Source of the DNA: Azospirillum brasilense
GTDB taxonomy: Bacteria > Pseudomonadota > Alphaproteobacteria > Azospirillales > Azospirillaceae
Reading direction: 5' to 3'
NCBI RefSeq assembly: GCF_008365405.1
Contig: NZ_QOKV01000007.1
Location: forward strand, 1 to 64,000
DNA: 64,000 bases
Within the stretch, counting starts at the first letter, position 1. Each line of letters starts with the position of its first letter. A program made the position numbers and the translations under genes. This document shows positions 24,746-33,006 of the stretch, piece after piece. A model generated the notes under the pieces. The model saw only the letters and a list, made by a program, of their open reading frames with translations, ran no database searches and had not been told where the DNA came from.

Positions 24746-26995
24746 TCAGGCGCATTTGGAATAGCCGCAATTGAGGCAGCTGTCGCAGCCTTCCTGCCGG
24801 ATCAGGCCGGGCTGGCCGCATTTCGGGCATTGCCGGAGGGCGGCCGTGTCCGGCCCGGCGTGCCCGGTGTGGGGTGGCGCGGTCAGCGCCCCATCTTTGG
24901 CCCCGTCGTCGGGCAGCAGGCCGATGGCCTTGAGGTGCCGTTCGATCACGTCGCCGATGGCTGCCAGAAGGGACGGGACGTAGCGGCCCTGCATCCAGGC
25001 GCCGCCGCGCGGGTCGAACACCGCCTTCAATTCCTCCACCACGAAGCCGACCTCGCCGCCGCGGCGGAACACCGCGGAGATCATCCGCGTCAGCGCCACC
25101 GTCCAGGCGTAATGCTCCATGTTCTTGGAGTTGATGAAGACCTCGAAGGGCCGGCGGCGGCCGTCCTCCACGATGTCGTTGATGGTGATGTACATGGCGT
25201 GGTCGCTGTCCGGCCAGCGCACCTTGTAGGTTTCCCCCGGCAGGGTCTCCGGACGGTCGGGCGGCTTGGCCATCGGAACGGGAGGCGAGGCCGCCCCTTC
25301 CTTCTTCACTGACAGGACGGAGCCGGTGACCGCGTTCGGGCGGTAGGTGGTGCAGCCCTTGCAACCCAGCTCGTAGGCCTGCCAATAGACGTCCTTGAAG
25401 GCGTCGAAGGGCAGGTCCTCCGGGCAGTTGATGGTCTTGGAGATGGAGCTGTCCACATGGCGCTGGGCCGCCGCCTGCATCACCACATGCTCCGCCGGGG
25501 TCAGGGACTGCGCGTCCACGAACCAGTCGGGCAGGGGGGCGTCGCTGCCGAACCGCGCGCGGAACAGGCGGTAGGCGTGGTCGCTCACCTCCTCCGTGCG
25601 GCGGGTGCCGTCGGGCATCAGGACGGTGCGCTCGTAGCTGTAGGAGAAGACCGGCTCGATCCCCGACGACACGTTGTCGGCGAACAGCGAGATCGTGCCC
25701 GTCGGCGCGATGGAGGTCAGAAGGGCGTTGCGGATGCCATGCTCGGCGATCAGGGCGCGCACGTCCTCGTCCAGCCCGCGCACCATCGGGGCGTTCGGAT
25801 AGGCGTCGCGGTCGTAGAGCGGGAAGACGCCCTTCTCCGCGGCGAGCAGGGCGGAAGCGCGGTAGGCCTCGTTGCGGATGACCCTCAGCCAGGACTCGGT
25901 CAGCGCCACCGCCGCCTCGCCGCCGTAGCGCGTGCGGCAGAGGATCAGCGCGTCGGCCAGCCCGGTGACGCCCAGCCCGATGCGGCGCTTGGCGTGGGCC
26001 TCCCGCGCCTGCGGTTCCAATGGGAAGCGCGAGGCGTCGACCACATTGTCCATCATCCGCACGGCGAGCGCCGTCAGCTCCTTCAGCCGGTCGGTATCGA
26101 GCCGGGCCGTCTCCTCGAACGGGTCGAGCACCAGGGCGGCGAGGTTGATCGAGCCGAGCAGGCAGGCGCCGTAGGGGGGCAGCGGCTGCTCGCCGCAGGG
26201 GTTGGTGGCGGAGATGGACTCGCAATAGCTCAGGTTGTTCTGCCCGTTCACCCGGTCGATGAAGATGACGCCCGGCTCCGCATAGGCGTAGGTGGCCTGC
26301 ATGATGCGGTCCCACAGGCCGCGGGCCCGCACCTCGCGGTGGACCTGCCCGTCGAAAACCAGCGGCCAGGGCCGGTCCTCGCGCACGGCGTCCATGAAGG
26401 CGTCGGTGACCAGGACCGACAGGTTGAACATGCGCAGCCGGCCGGGCTCGCGCTTGGCGTCGATGAAATCCTCGATGTCGGGATGGTCGCAGCGCAGGGT
26501 CGCCATCATCGCGCCGCGCCGGGCGCCCGCCGACATGATGGTCCGGCACATGCTGTCCCACACGTCCATGAAAGACAGCGGGCCGGAGGCGTCGGCGCCG
26601 ACGCCCTTCACGAGGGCGCCCTTGGGCCGCAGGGTGGAGAAGTCGTAGCCGATGCCACCGCCCTGCTGCATGGTCAGCGCCGCTTCGCGCAGATGGGCGA
26701 AGATGGCGCCGAGGTCGTCCTCGATCCGTCCCATGACGAAGCAGTTGAACAGCGTCACCGTCCGCCCGGTGCCGGCCCCGGCCAGGATGCGCCCGGCGGG
26801 CAGGAACTCGAAACGGGACAGCGCCCGCTCGAAGCGCGGCGCCCAGACCTGAGGATCGGACTCGGGCGCGGCGAGCGCCGTGGCAACGCGGCGCCAGGTG
26901 TCGGCGACGGTCTGGTCGATGGGATCGCCCGCGGCGGACTTGAAGCGGTACTTCATGTCCCAGATCCGCTGGGAAATGGTGGCGATCCCCGTCAT
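24746..26995 (-). CDS. nrdJ: Adenosylcobalamin-dependent (class II) ribonucleoside-diphosphate reductase
   Basis: From the ATG at 26995, which follows GGGAGGA at a good distance, the enzyme is 749 residues. It has the class II catalytic barrel: AGRILAGAGTGRTVTLFNCF, MQQGGGIGYDFSTLRPKG, SATNPCGEQPLPPYGACLLG (active-site Cys region), TGTISLFADNVSSGIEPVFS and DVYWQAYELGCKGCTTYRP. The C-terminal cysteine cluster CPKCGQPGLI, CDSCLNCGYSKCA carries the redox/zinc cysteines typical of this subgroup. It makes deoxynucleotides with B12, independent of oxygen. A private promoter and a leader hairpin lie in the 119-base gap after the hydrolase gene. Confidence 0.93.
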   Translation of the reverse strand: MTGIATISQRIWDMKYRFKSAAGDPIDQTVADTWRRVATALAAPESDPQVWAPRFERALSRFEFLPAGRILAGAGTGRTVTLFNCFVMGRIEDDLGAIFAHLREAALTMQQGGGIGYDFSTLRPKGALVKGVGADASGPLSFMDVWDSMCRTIMSAGARRGAMMATLRCDHPDIEDFIDAKREPGRLRMFNLSVLVTDAFMDAVREDRPWPLVFDGQVHREVRARGLWDRIMQATYAYAEPGVIFIDRVNGQNNLSYCESISATNPCGEQPLPPYGACLLGSINLAALVLDPFEETARLDTDRLKELTALAVRMMDNVVDASRFPLEPQAREAHAKRRIGLGVTGLADALILCRTRYGGEAAVALTESWLRVIRNEAYRASALLAAEKGVFPLYDRDAYPNAPMVRGLDEDVRALIAEHGIRNALLTSIAPTGTISLFADNVSSGIEPVFSYSYERTVLMPDGTRRTEEVSDHAYRLFRARFGSDAPLPDWFVDAQSLTPAEHVVMQAAAQRHVDSSISKTINCPEDLPFDAFKDVYWQAYELGCKGCTTYRPNAVTGSVLSVKKEGAASPPVPMAKPPDRPETLPGETYKVRWPDSDHAMYITINDIVEDGRRRPFEVFINSKNMEHYAWTVALTRMISAVFRRGGEVGFVVEELKAVFDPRGGAWMQGRYVPSLLAAIGDVIERHLKAIGLLPDDGAKDGALTAPPHTGHAGPDTAALRQCPKCGQPGLIRQEGCDSCLNCGYSKCA

Positions 26996-27013
26996 GCGTC
27001 CTCCCCTTGCGCG

Positions 27014-27086
27014 GGCGGGCCGGTCCATGGCGCCGGCCCGCCGACAACGCTATCCGAAGAGTAGGGTGCGCCTCCGTGAGGGTCAA
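27014..27086 (-). promoter_or_regulatory. nrdJ promoter and 5' leader hairpin
   Basis: On minus, TTGACC (27086-27081) and TACTCT (27063-27058) are 17 bases apart. About eight bases after the predicted start of transcription a perfect 10-bp stem forms between GGCGGGCCGG (27033-27042 on minus) and CCGGCCCGCC (27014-27023), with a nine-base loop. The ribosome site and ATG follow 19 bases later. It may be a leader structure controlling nrdJ, or the terminator of the upstream operon. Confidence 0.5.
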
Positions 27087-27114
27087 CCCGGCTGTTCCGT
27101 TTGTGTTCCGGTCG

Positions 27115-28092
27115 TCAGTTGCTGATCCGCTCCCGCTGATCCGGCATGGCCTTGAGCGTCGCCAGGATGTGCCCGCTGTCGGCGCCGGACCCGCACAGGC
27201 CGAGAGCGGTCTCGCCGAAGTCCACGAGGCTGTGGTGGCGCGGGGCGGGCGCCCGCTCCAGCGGCACCAGCCACGCCGCGTGCCCGCGCGCCGTCAGGGC
27301 GTCGAAATAGCCGCGCTGGGTGTGGAACGGGATGTTGGTCTCGCGCGGGTCGCCGATGACGAAGACGCGGCGTTCGGGATCGGGCGGGATGCGGTCGAGC
27401 GATGCGGTGGGGTCGAACCAGCCCTGCGGGCGGGCCAACAGCGACCGCAGCCCGCGCGCCTCCAGATAAGCGCGGTAGGCCGGCGCGCCGGAGGAGATCA
27501 CCGCGCAGCGCAGATCGTGGCGGCGGGTGAGGAACTCCGCGGTCAGCGTGCCGCCGGCGCTGTGCCCGCCCAGCGCCCATGCCGTCACGCCGTAGCGGGC
27601 CTTCAGGACGTCGAGCAGGGCGTTCATCAGGGCCGCCTCGCGCGGCGTGTGGCGCGTCGTCCAGAAGCGGCCGGAACTGCCATAGGCGCCGGGCCGGGCG
27701 AGGAACAGGAAGGGGATGCCGAACCGTTCCGCCAGGGCGCGTTCCTGGTCGATCATGGCGGCGACGCCCAGCCCCTCCTGGTGACCGACGGAGGTCGGCT
27801 TGGTCCCCATGATGTCGCCGTGCATCCAGGCCGCGGCGATGGGGTTGGGGCCGGGGGCGGGTCGCAGGCCCGCCGCGTAGTAGCGCAGGCACTCCCCACG
27901 CCCGTCCACCTCGACCCAGGCGGCGGTCTCCTGCGCTTCCAGCGTGGCGCAGGCCTTGCGGGTGATGGTGACGCCCTCGCTCACCGCGGCGTTGGAGAAG
28001 CGTTCCGCGCTCGGCTGCGACTGGGCTCGCGCGCCGGTCGCCGTCGCCAGGAGAAGTCCGGCGAGGATGGCGAAGGCCGCGCCCCGGCGCAT
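27115..28092 (-). CDS. Exported alpha/beta-hydrolase-like protein
   Basis: The ATG at 28092 overlaps the plsC stop by one base (TGATG). The 325-residue protein has a signal peptide (MRRGAAFAILAGLLLATATG, cut after ARAQ) and an alpha/beta-hydrolase core: FLARPGAYGSSGRF, the nucleophile elbow GGHSAGGTL near residue 175, VFVIGDPRETNIP and a late histidine in APRHHSLVD. The serine, an acid and the histidine are thus all present. The substrate is unknown; the BAAT/S9-like organisation would fit an esterase or a peptidase acting in the periplasm. It is the last gene of the ftsE-ftsX-DUF218-plsC run. Confidence 0.72.
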   Translation of the reverse strand: MRRGAAFAILAGLLLATATGARAQSQPSAERFSNAAVSEGVTITRKACATLEAQETAAWVEVDGRGECLRYYAAGLRPAPGPNPIAAAWMHGDIMGTKPTSVGHQEGLGVAAMIDQERALAERFGIPFLFLARPGAYGSSGRFWTTRHTPREAALMNALLDVLKARYGVTAWALGGHSAGGTLTAEFLTRRHDLRCAVISSGAPAYRAYLEARGLRSLLARPQGWFDPTASLDRIPPDPERRVFVIGDPRETNIPFHTQRGYFDALTARGHAAWLVPLERAPAPRHHSLVDFGETALGLCGSGADSGHILATLKAMPDQRERISN

Positions 28093-28874
28093 CAGGACGC
28101 GGTTTCGGCCACGTCGGCGGTGACCGGTTCCGCCGCCTTCGGCCGCACGGTCGCCGGGCCGCCCGCGGCGACGACCAGCCGGTCGGTGGCCGCCTCCAGC
28201 CGCTCTTCCAACTCCTGCATGGCCTTGGCGCGGCCCAGGCCCGGCGGGATGGGGGGCAGGAATTCCACCATGATGGTGCCGGGCCGCTTGATGAAGCTGT
28301 TGCGTGCCCAGTAGAGGCCGGCGTTCAGCGCCATCGGCACGATGGGGATTTTGAGATGGTCGTAGAGCACGCCGACGCCGATCCGGTAGGGTCGGTAGGC
28401 GCCGACGGCGACCCGTGTGCCCTGCGGGAAGATCACGATGGGCCGCCCCTCGTCCCGCACCGGGCGGGCGTTCCGGACCATCGAGGCGACGGCGCGGCCC
28501 TTGGCGCCGCGGTCGACGGCGATCATCCGGGATCTGGCGGCGTACCAGCCCCAGATGGGAATCCACAGAAGCTCCCGCTTCAGGATGATCGCCGGATCGT
28601 TGACGAGGAAGTGCAGCTTCATCGTCTCCCAGGCCGACTGGTGCTTGGCGGCCAGGAGGAAGGACCCGCTCTGGGGAACATGCTCCCGCCCGCGCACCTC
28701 GTAACGGATGCCGACGAGCGTGCGCTCCAACCACGAGACGGTGCCGAAATACCACGTGATCACGCGGATCATGCTGCGTCGCGGCAGCAGCAGCGACCAC
28801 AGGATGCCGACGCAGATGACCGCCGTCCACACATAGAAGGCGACGTTGAAGGCGAGGGAACGCAGGAAGATCAT
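28092..28874 (-). CDS. plsC: 1-acyl-sn-glycerol-3-phosphate acyltransferase
   Basis: The 260-residue membrane-bound enzyme starts with a hydrophobic N-terminus (MIFLRSLAFNVAFYVWTAVI). The acyltransferase motifs follow: motif I as AAKHQSAWETMKLHF near 75, where the usual HX4D is HX4E, motif II around IPIWGWYAARSRMIAVDR, and motif III as VIFPQGTR. It transfers an acyl chain to lysophosphatidic acid to make phosphatidic acid. The HX4E form is seen in many alphaproteobacterial PlsC proteins, so it is not taken as a defect. It lies 13 bases after the DUF218 gene. Confidence 0.87.
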   Translation of the reverse strand: MIFLRSLAFNVAFYVWTAVICVGILWSLLLPRRSMIRVITWYFGTVSWLERTLVGIRYEVRGREHVPQSGSFLLAAKHQSAWETMKLHFLVNDPAIILKRELLWIPIWGWYAARSRMIAVDRGAKGRAVASMVRNARPVRDEGRPIVIFPQGTRVAVGAYRPYRIGVGVLYDHLKIPIVPMALNAGLYWARNSFIKRPGTIMVEFLPPIPPGLGRAKAMQELEERLEAATDRLVVAAGGPATVRPKAAEPVTADVAETAS

Positions 28875-28887
28875 GGCCGGGAACTTG

Positions 28888-29523
28888 TCAGGATTCGATC
28901 AGCTTCTCAAGCGCGTAGCGAAGCCGCGTCACAATGTATTTGTTGTATTCGGTCATCAGCAGGCTCGCCGTGCCCGGCCACAGCCACCAGTCGTTCAGAT
29001 GCACGTTGGGGGAGGCGACGGGGTGGGGCACCACCTCGACCTCCGGGATCACCATGCGGAACTCCAGCAGGCTGCGCATCATGTGGTAATTGGCGGTGAC
29101 CAGCCGCATCGAGCCGTAGCCCTGCGCGCGCAGCCAGTCCGCCGTCTCGTAGGCGTTGCCGACCGTGCTGTCCGCCGAATAGCCGAGCGTGATGCAGCAT
29201 TCCATCTCGCCGGGGAACTGGCGGGAGCGCTTCAGCAACTCCTGCACCTCCAGCCCCTCATAGACGCCGGAGACGAACAGCCGGTGCGCCCGCCCGTCGG
29301 CCAGCAGTTCCAGCCCGGTGCTCAACCGGCCGCTGCCGCCGGTCAGCACGACGATGGCATCGGTGTTGCGGGTGGCCTCGGCGCTGCCGGGCGGCGGTGG
29401 GGTTCGGGGAATCGACGCGGCGAACCAGAACAGCCCGCCGAGCCACGCCAGCCCGCCCAGCATCGCCAGCAGCAGCAGCCGTCGCAAAGCCCGCAGGACG
29501 CGGGCGCGCCGCGTGTGGGCCAT
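28888..29523 (-). CDS. DUF218/YdcF-ElyC-family envelope protein
   Basis: The 211-residue protein has one N-terminal membrane anchor (LRRLLLLAMLGGLAWLGGLF) and a DUF218 domain: TDAIVVLTGGSGRLSTGLEL, AHRLFVSGVY, STVGNAYETADWLRAQGYGS and LVTANYHMMRSLLEF. ElyC and SanA relatives affect peptidoglycan or polysaccharide assembly, but no reaction is established. Position directly after ftsX fits an envelope role. Confidence 0.8.
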   Translation of the reverse strand: MAHTRRARVLRALRRLLLLAMLGGLAWLGGLFWFAASIPRTPPPPGSAEATRNTDAIVVLTGGSGRLSTGLELLADGRAHRLFVSGVYEGLEVQELLKRSRQFPGEMECCITLGYSADSTVGNAYETADWLRAQGYGSMRLVTANYHMMRSLLEFRMVIPEVEVVPHPVASPNVHLNDWWLWPGTASLLMTEYNKYIVTRLRYALEKLIES

Positions 29524-29558
29524 CGCTCAGCCTCCAGACGGGCGGGTCGGGCGGGCGG

Positions 29559-30461
29559 TCACGGCATCGACTCCAGCGTGCGCAGCACCGTCCAGCGCGC
29601 GGTCAGGGCGGCCAGCAGGCAGGCGGCCAGCGGCACGGCGGCCAGCGCGGCGACGGCCCACCAGGGCGAGGTGGCGAGGTCCGGCAGCAGGCTGGCGTGA
29701 AGCCCGGCGGCGGCGTGGCCGATCCCGCCCAGCGTGCCGGCGGCCAGCAGCAGCCCGGTCATCCCGCCGCGCAGGGTGAGGCCGATGACGTGCGATTCGA
29801 ACTGCCGCGCCACATAGCGATCGGTGGCCCCCATCAGGTGCAGCAGTTCCACCACATGGCGGTGGATGGCGAGGCCGGAGCGCACGGCGAAGATCACCGC
29901 CATCACGCCCGCCCCGCCGATCAGCGCGACGATGCCCAGCGCCGCCAGATGCATCGCCCCGGCGAAGCGTCGCAGGTCGGCCAGCCACACGGCGTGGTCG
30001 TCCAGCGTGGCGCCGGGGGCGGCGGAGGTCAGGCGCGCGGACAGCGCCGCCGTGTCCACCGGCCCGTTGGTCATTACGTCGATCAGCCGCGGCATCGGCA
30101 GCAGCGGGTCGGCGGCCTCCTTGCCCAGCCAGGGTTCGAGCAGCCGGCCGACGTCGCCGCTGGACAGGACGCTGGCGGTCGAAATGCCCGGAGTCGAGCG
30201 CAGAACGGTCAGCGCGGCCTCCGTCCGCTCCTCCAGCGGGGCGGCCTGGGCGCTGTCGGGGAGCGGCATGATCTGCACCGTCAGTCCGCCGGCCAGACCA
30301 CTGTCCCAGCGCCGGGTCATGTCGGAGACGAGCAGGGCTCCGGCCAGCGCCAGCGCCGCCAGATAGACCATCAGCGCGGTCAATCCCATGAGGAAGCGCG
30401 AGGTCGGGTCCTTCGCCAGCGGCAGGTCGGAGTTTCGGCGGGTCAGCGGCGGCAGGGCCAT
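29559..30461 (-). CDS. ftsX: Cell-division ABC transporter permease FtsX
   Basis: Starting at the ATG at 30461 with GGAG upstream, the protein is 300 residues. A first membrane segment at 24-45 (FLMGLTALMVYLAALALAGA) is followed by a periplasmic loop with the FtsX-type VQIMPLPDS and the repeated LRSTPGISTASVLS, then three more segments near the C-terminus. FtsX with FtsE signals to peptidoglycan hydrolases at the septum. The partner ftsE gene lies 35 bases upstream on the same strand. Confidence 0.9.
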   Translation of the reverse strand: MALPPLTRRNSDLPLAKDPTSRFLMGLTALMVYLAALALAGALLVSDMTRRWDSGLAGGLTVQIMPLPDSAQAAPLEERTEAALTVLRSTPGISTASVLSSGDVGRLLEPWLGKEAADPLLPMPRLIDVMTNGPVDTAALSARLTSAAPGATLDDHAVWLADLRRFAGAMHLAALGIVALIGGAGVMAVIFAVRSGLAIHRHVVELLHLMGATDRYVARQFESHVIGLTLRGGMTGLLLAAGTLGGIGHAAAGLHASLLPDLATSPWWAVAALAAVPLAACLLAALTARWTVLRTLESMP

Positions 30462-30496
30462 GGCGTGTCTCCTTCCCCCATCTTCAGGCCTCCATC

Positions 30497-31177
30497 TCAG
30501 GCCCAGCGCGAGGCGTGCGCCGGCAGGACGTGCAGGCGCCCGTTCTCCAGCATCAGGCGCGGGTGCTCGAAGCGGCGGATCAGCGCCTCGTTGTGGGAGG
30601 CGATGACCACGGTGGTGCCCAGCTTGTGAAGCTCCTCGAACAAATACAGAAGGCGCATGCCGATGCCGTCGTCCACGTTGCCGGTCGGCTCGTCCGCCAG
30701 CAGCAGGCGCGGGCGGTTGATGACCGCGCGGGCGATGGCGACGCGCTGCTGCTGCCCGCCCGACAGGGTGGAGGGCAGGGAGTTCAGATGGTTGCCCAAG
30801 CCCACCCAGCGCAGGATCTCCGTGCAGTGTTCCACCACGTCCGATTCGCGGGCACCGCCCATGCGCAGGGGCAGCGCCACGTTGTCGAGCGCCGAGAGAT
30901 GGTCGAGCAGGGCGAAGTCCTGGAACACCACGCCGATCTGGCGGCGCAGCGCCGGCAGGTCGGCGCGCTTGACCCGCGCCATGTCCTTGCCGAACAGGGT
31001 GACCAGCCCGCGCGACGGGCGGAGCGCCAGATACATCAGCTTGAGCAGCGACGACTTGCCGGCCCCGCTCGCCCCCGTCATGAAATGGAACGAGCCGGGC
31101 GGCAGGGTGAAGCTGATGTCGCGCAGCACCTCCGGTCCGGTGCCATAGCGCAGTCCCACATTCTCGAAACGGATCAC
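30497..31177 (-). CDS. ftsE: Cell-division ABC transporter ATP-binding protein FtsE
   Basis: The 226-residue ATPase has Walker A TGASGAGKSSLLKL (about 34), the Q-loop VVFQDFALLDHL, the signature LSGGQQQRVAIARA and Walker B LLLADEPTGNVD, plus the switch histidine in VVIASHNEAL. The start MIRFENVGLRYG is the FtsE-type N-terminus. It powers or gates FtsX-linked activation of cell-wall hydrolases during division. First gene of the run ending in the exported hydrolase; its divergent neighbour is the zinc-ribbon protein. Confidence 0.93.
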   Translation of the reverse strand: MIRFENVGLRYGTGPEVLRDISFTLPPGSFHFMTGASGAGKSSLLKLMYLALRPSRGLVTLFGKDMARVKRADLPALRRQIGVVFQDFALLDHLSALDNVALPLRMGGARESDVVEHCTEILRWVGLGNHLNSLPSTLSGGQQQRVAIARAVINRPRLLLADEPTGNVDDGIGMRLLYLFEELHKLGTTVVIASHNEALIRRFEHPRLMLENGRLHVLPAHASRWA

Positions 31178-31331
31178 GGTCCCACCAAAGGCGCAACGGA
31201 AGGCCCCGGCGGCGTCCCGCCGGGTGCGCGGACGGACAATGCACCGGCAGGGGCCGGCGCGTCCACCGCTGTCCGTCCTGCGGCACCGATCATCCGGTTT
31301 GGGACGGCCGCGCGCGGCGCCCGTGCGTTCC

Positions 31332-31360
31332 TTGCTTCACACCTCATGACTACCTATAAG
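31332..31360 (+). promoter_or_regulatory. Promoter for the zinc-ribbon protein
   Basis: TTGCTT (31332-31337) and TATAAG (31355-31360) are separated by exactly 17 bases and lie 37 bases before the ATG at 31397. This is the clearest sigma-70-like promoter in the window. Confidence 0.6.
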
Positions 31361-31396
31361 GACAGTCTGCAATTTCGGTGACAACGATCGGCATCT

Positions 31397-32071
31397 ATGA
31401 TCATCACCTGCCCGGCCTGCGACACACGGTACACTCTTGCCGATTCGGCGGTCGGTCCGCAGGGCCGGAAGGTGCGTTGCGCCCAATGCGGCCACATGTG
31501 GTGGCAGTCGCCGCAGGACGATTCCGTCCTCCATCCCGACGCGGTGACCGAGTTCCACCCGGTCCCGCCGCCATCCTCCAAGACGCCGTCCTCCAAGAAG
31601 AAGGAAACCGCCAAACCCCCGGCGGAACCCGGCGCGCGGCGCCGGGCGCTGGTCGGTTGGGGGGCCTTCATGGCGGTGCTGCTGGCCATCGCCGCCGCCG
31701 GTTACTTCGGCCGCGCCACCGTGGTGCGGTTGTGGCCTCCGGCCGCCCTGTTCTACGAGACGGTCGGCCTGCCGGTGGAGCCGCCGGGCACCGGCCTCCA
31801 GCTTCAGAACGTCCGCTCGGAACAGAAGGCCGAAGACGGCAAGACCGCTCTGCTGGTGGAGGGGCAGATTGTCAACACCTCCGAGACGCTGCGCACGGTG
31901 CCGACGCTGCGGGTCACCGCGCTGGGCGCCGACCGCCAGCCGTTGCGGAACTGGACCGTCGAGCCGGTGCCGCCGCAGATCCTTCCCGGTGAGATCGCCA
32001 CCTTCCGCGATGTCCAGGCGGACGCCGCCGGGGTGCTGGAGGTCATGATCACCTTCGACGGCGGTCGCTGA
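31397..32071 (+). CDS. MJ0042-type zinc-ribbon, single-pass membrane protein (DUF3426-like)
   Basis: The 224-residue protein opens with a zinc ribbon: CPACDTRYTLADSAVG and KVRCAQCGHMW give two CxxC pairs. A Pro/Ser/Lys linker follows, then one membrane segment near 85-105 (ALVGWGAFMAVLLAIAAAGY). The C-terminal beta-rich domain (LLVEGQIVNTSETLRTVPTL, LPPQILPGEIATFRDVQ-like) resembles DUF3426. The cytoplasmic ribbon and periplasmic beta-domain suggest a membrane-associated sensor or scaffold; function is unknown. It ends 11 bases from the convergent tetR stop. Confidence 0.78.
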   Translation: MIITCPACDTRYTLADSAVGPQGRKVRCAQCGHMWWQSPQDDSVLHPDAVTEFHPVPPPSSKTPSSKKKETAKPPAEPGARRRALVGWGAFMAVLLAIAAAGYFGRATVVRLWPPAALFYETVGLPVEPPGTGLQLQNVRSEQKAEDGKTALLVEGQIVNTSETLRTVPTLRVTALGADRQPLRNWTVEPVPPQILPGEIATFRDVQADAAGVLEVMITFDGGR

Positions 32072-32082
32072 CCGCAGGCCCG

Positions 32083-32703
32083 TTATGGCGCGTAGCCCCG
32101 GATGATCAGGGAGACCGCGCCGTCGACGATCCGGGTCAACTGCTCCTCCGTCGGGCGCTCGGACAGGCACAGCATGAAACGCAGATGCGTGTGCGACTTG
32201 ACGAGTCCGACGAACTGCTCCGCCGCCAGCAGCGGGTCGGGGATGCGCAGCTGGCCGCGGCGGTCGAGGTCCGTCATGAAGGCGCTGATGTGCTCCATGG
32301 TGCGGGCCGGGCCGGCCTCGTAGAAGGCGCTCGCCAGCTCGGGGAAGCGGTGCGCCTCGCCGACCACCACGCGGTAGCCGGCCAGCGCCTGCGGCGACAG
32401 GATCAGCGTGACGAAATGGCGGGCGATCAGGCGCAGCCCGTCGGCCATGTCGAGCGCGCGCGCCTCTTCGCAGACGGCGGCCATCGCCTGTCCCTTGCAT
32501 TCGCGGGCGACCATGACGCGGAACAGCTCGTCCTTGCTGCCGAAATGGGCGTAGAGGGTCGCCTTGGACACGTTGGCCGTCTTGGCGATGGCGTCCATGC
32601 TGACGGCGCCGTAGCCATGGTCCAGGAACAGCTTTCCGGCGGCCTCCAGGATCTGCGCGGGCTTCGATCCTGCCTCCGGGGTGGGGGCGACCAGCGTGCT
32701 CAT
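32083..32703 (-). CDS. TetR-family repressor of the adjacent efflux operon
   Basis: The ATG at 32703 is preceded by GAGGA and begins MSTLVAPTPEAGSKPAQI, giving 206 residues. Longer frames run through a tandem repeat and are unlikely to be translated. The TetR helix-turn-helix is at about 25-65 (AVSMDAIAKTANVSKATLYA, FGSKDELFRVMV). The C-terminal ligand domain is all-helical and resembles the AcrR/TetR_C_7-type fold. The gene is divergent from a HlyD-MFS pair, and two 17-bp palindromes in between are the probable operators. Confidence 0.87.
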   Translation of the reverse strand: MSTLVAPTPEAGSKPAQILEAAGKLFLDHGYGAVSMDAIAKTANVSKATLYAHFGSKDELFRVMVARECKGQAMAAVCEEARALDMADGLRLIARHFVTLILSPQALAGYRVVVGEAHRFPELASAFYEAGPARTMEHISAFMTDLDRRGQLRIPDPLLAAEQFVGLVKSHTHLRFMLCLSERPTEEQLTRIVDGAVSLIIRGYAP

Positions 32704-32713
32704 GCGTTCCTCG

Positions 32714-32758
32714 TGTCCTGAAACCGGATGTCCTGAAACCGGGTGTCCTGCCACCGAC
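32714..32758. repeat. Three 15-bp tandem repeats in the tetR leader
   Basis: Units start at 32714, 32729 and 32744: TGTCCTGAAACCGGA, TGTCCTGAAACCGGG and TGTCCTGCCACCGAC. The first two differ at one base. They end 11 bases before the tetR start codon, in its untranslated leader, and could change number by slippage. Confidence 0.75.
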
Positions 32759-32864
32759 CTTGCGTCCTGTTCTACCACGGTGCCGGCGGTGCTTGCGGGG
32801 CTTCGTGCGCCGAGTCCCCGCTGCCGTAGCGCGTTCCGCATTCAACCACAATCCCAAACGTTAA

Positions 32865-32944
32865 AACTAGACCGTTCAGTTCACTCTTGACAACAGGTAG
32901 GGTCGCGATCATTTTTCCGCAAGACTAAACTGAACGGTTCAGTT
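32865..32944. promoter_or_regulatory. Twin palindromic TetR operators between tetR and the efflux genes
   Basis: AACTGAACGGTTCAGTT (32928-32944) is a perfect dyad around its central base. AACTAGACCGTTCAGTT (32865-32881) matches it at 14 of 17 positions. Centres are 63 bp apart, close to six helical turns, so two dimers would sit on the same face. A TTGACA (32887-32892) between them is a likely -35 for the efflux genes, and TTGTCA on the other strand one for tetR. Confidence 0.72.
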
Positions 32945-33006
32945 CCGGCGCGGCGCCAAGCCGCTCCCCGCCGGGCAAAGAGCCGAAACGGGTGGGTTGG
33001 ATCACG

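Noticed and set aside
26996-27114. Cobalamin riboswitch before nrdJ
   Set aside because: The gap is only 119 bases, includes a promoter, and lacks a B12-box-like core; only a simple hairpin is present.
28620-28640. HX4E instead of HX4D in PlsC as an inactivating change
   Set aside because: The rest of the site, including FPQGTR, is intact and this variant is common in alphaproteobacterial homologues, so I do not treat it as a defect.
28093-28830. N-terminal extension of the exported hydrolase across the plsC gene
   Set aside because: The open frame continues upstream only as a shadow of plsC; the ATG at 28092 precedes a proper signal peptide and overlaps the plsC stop.
31178-31331. Possible small gene between ftsE and the zinc-ribbon gene
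   Set aside because: No frame with a ribosome site or protein-like composition; it is the divergent promoter area.
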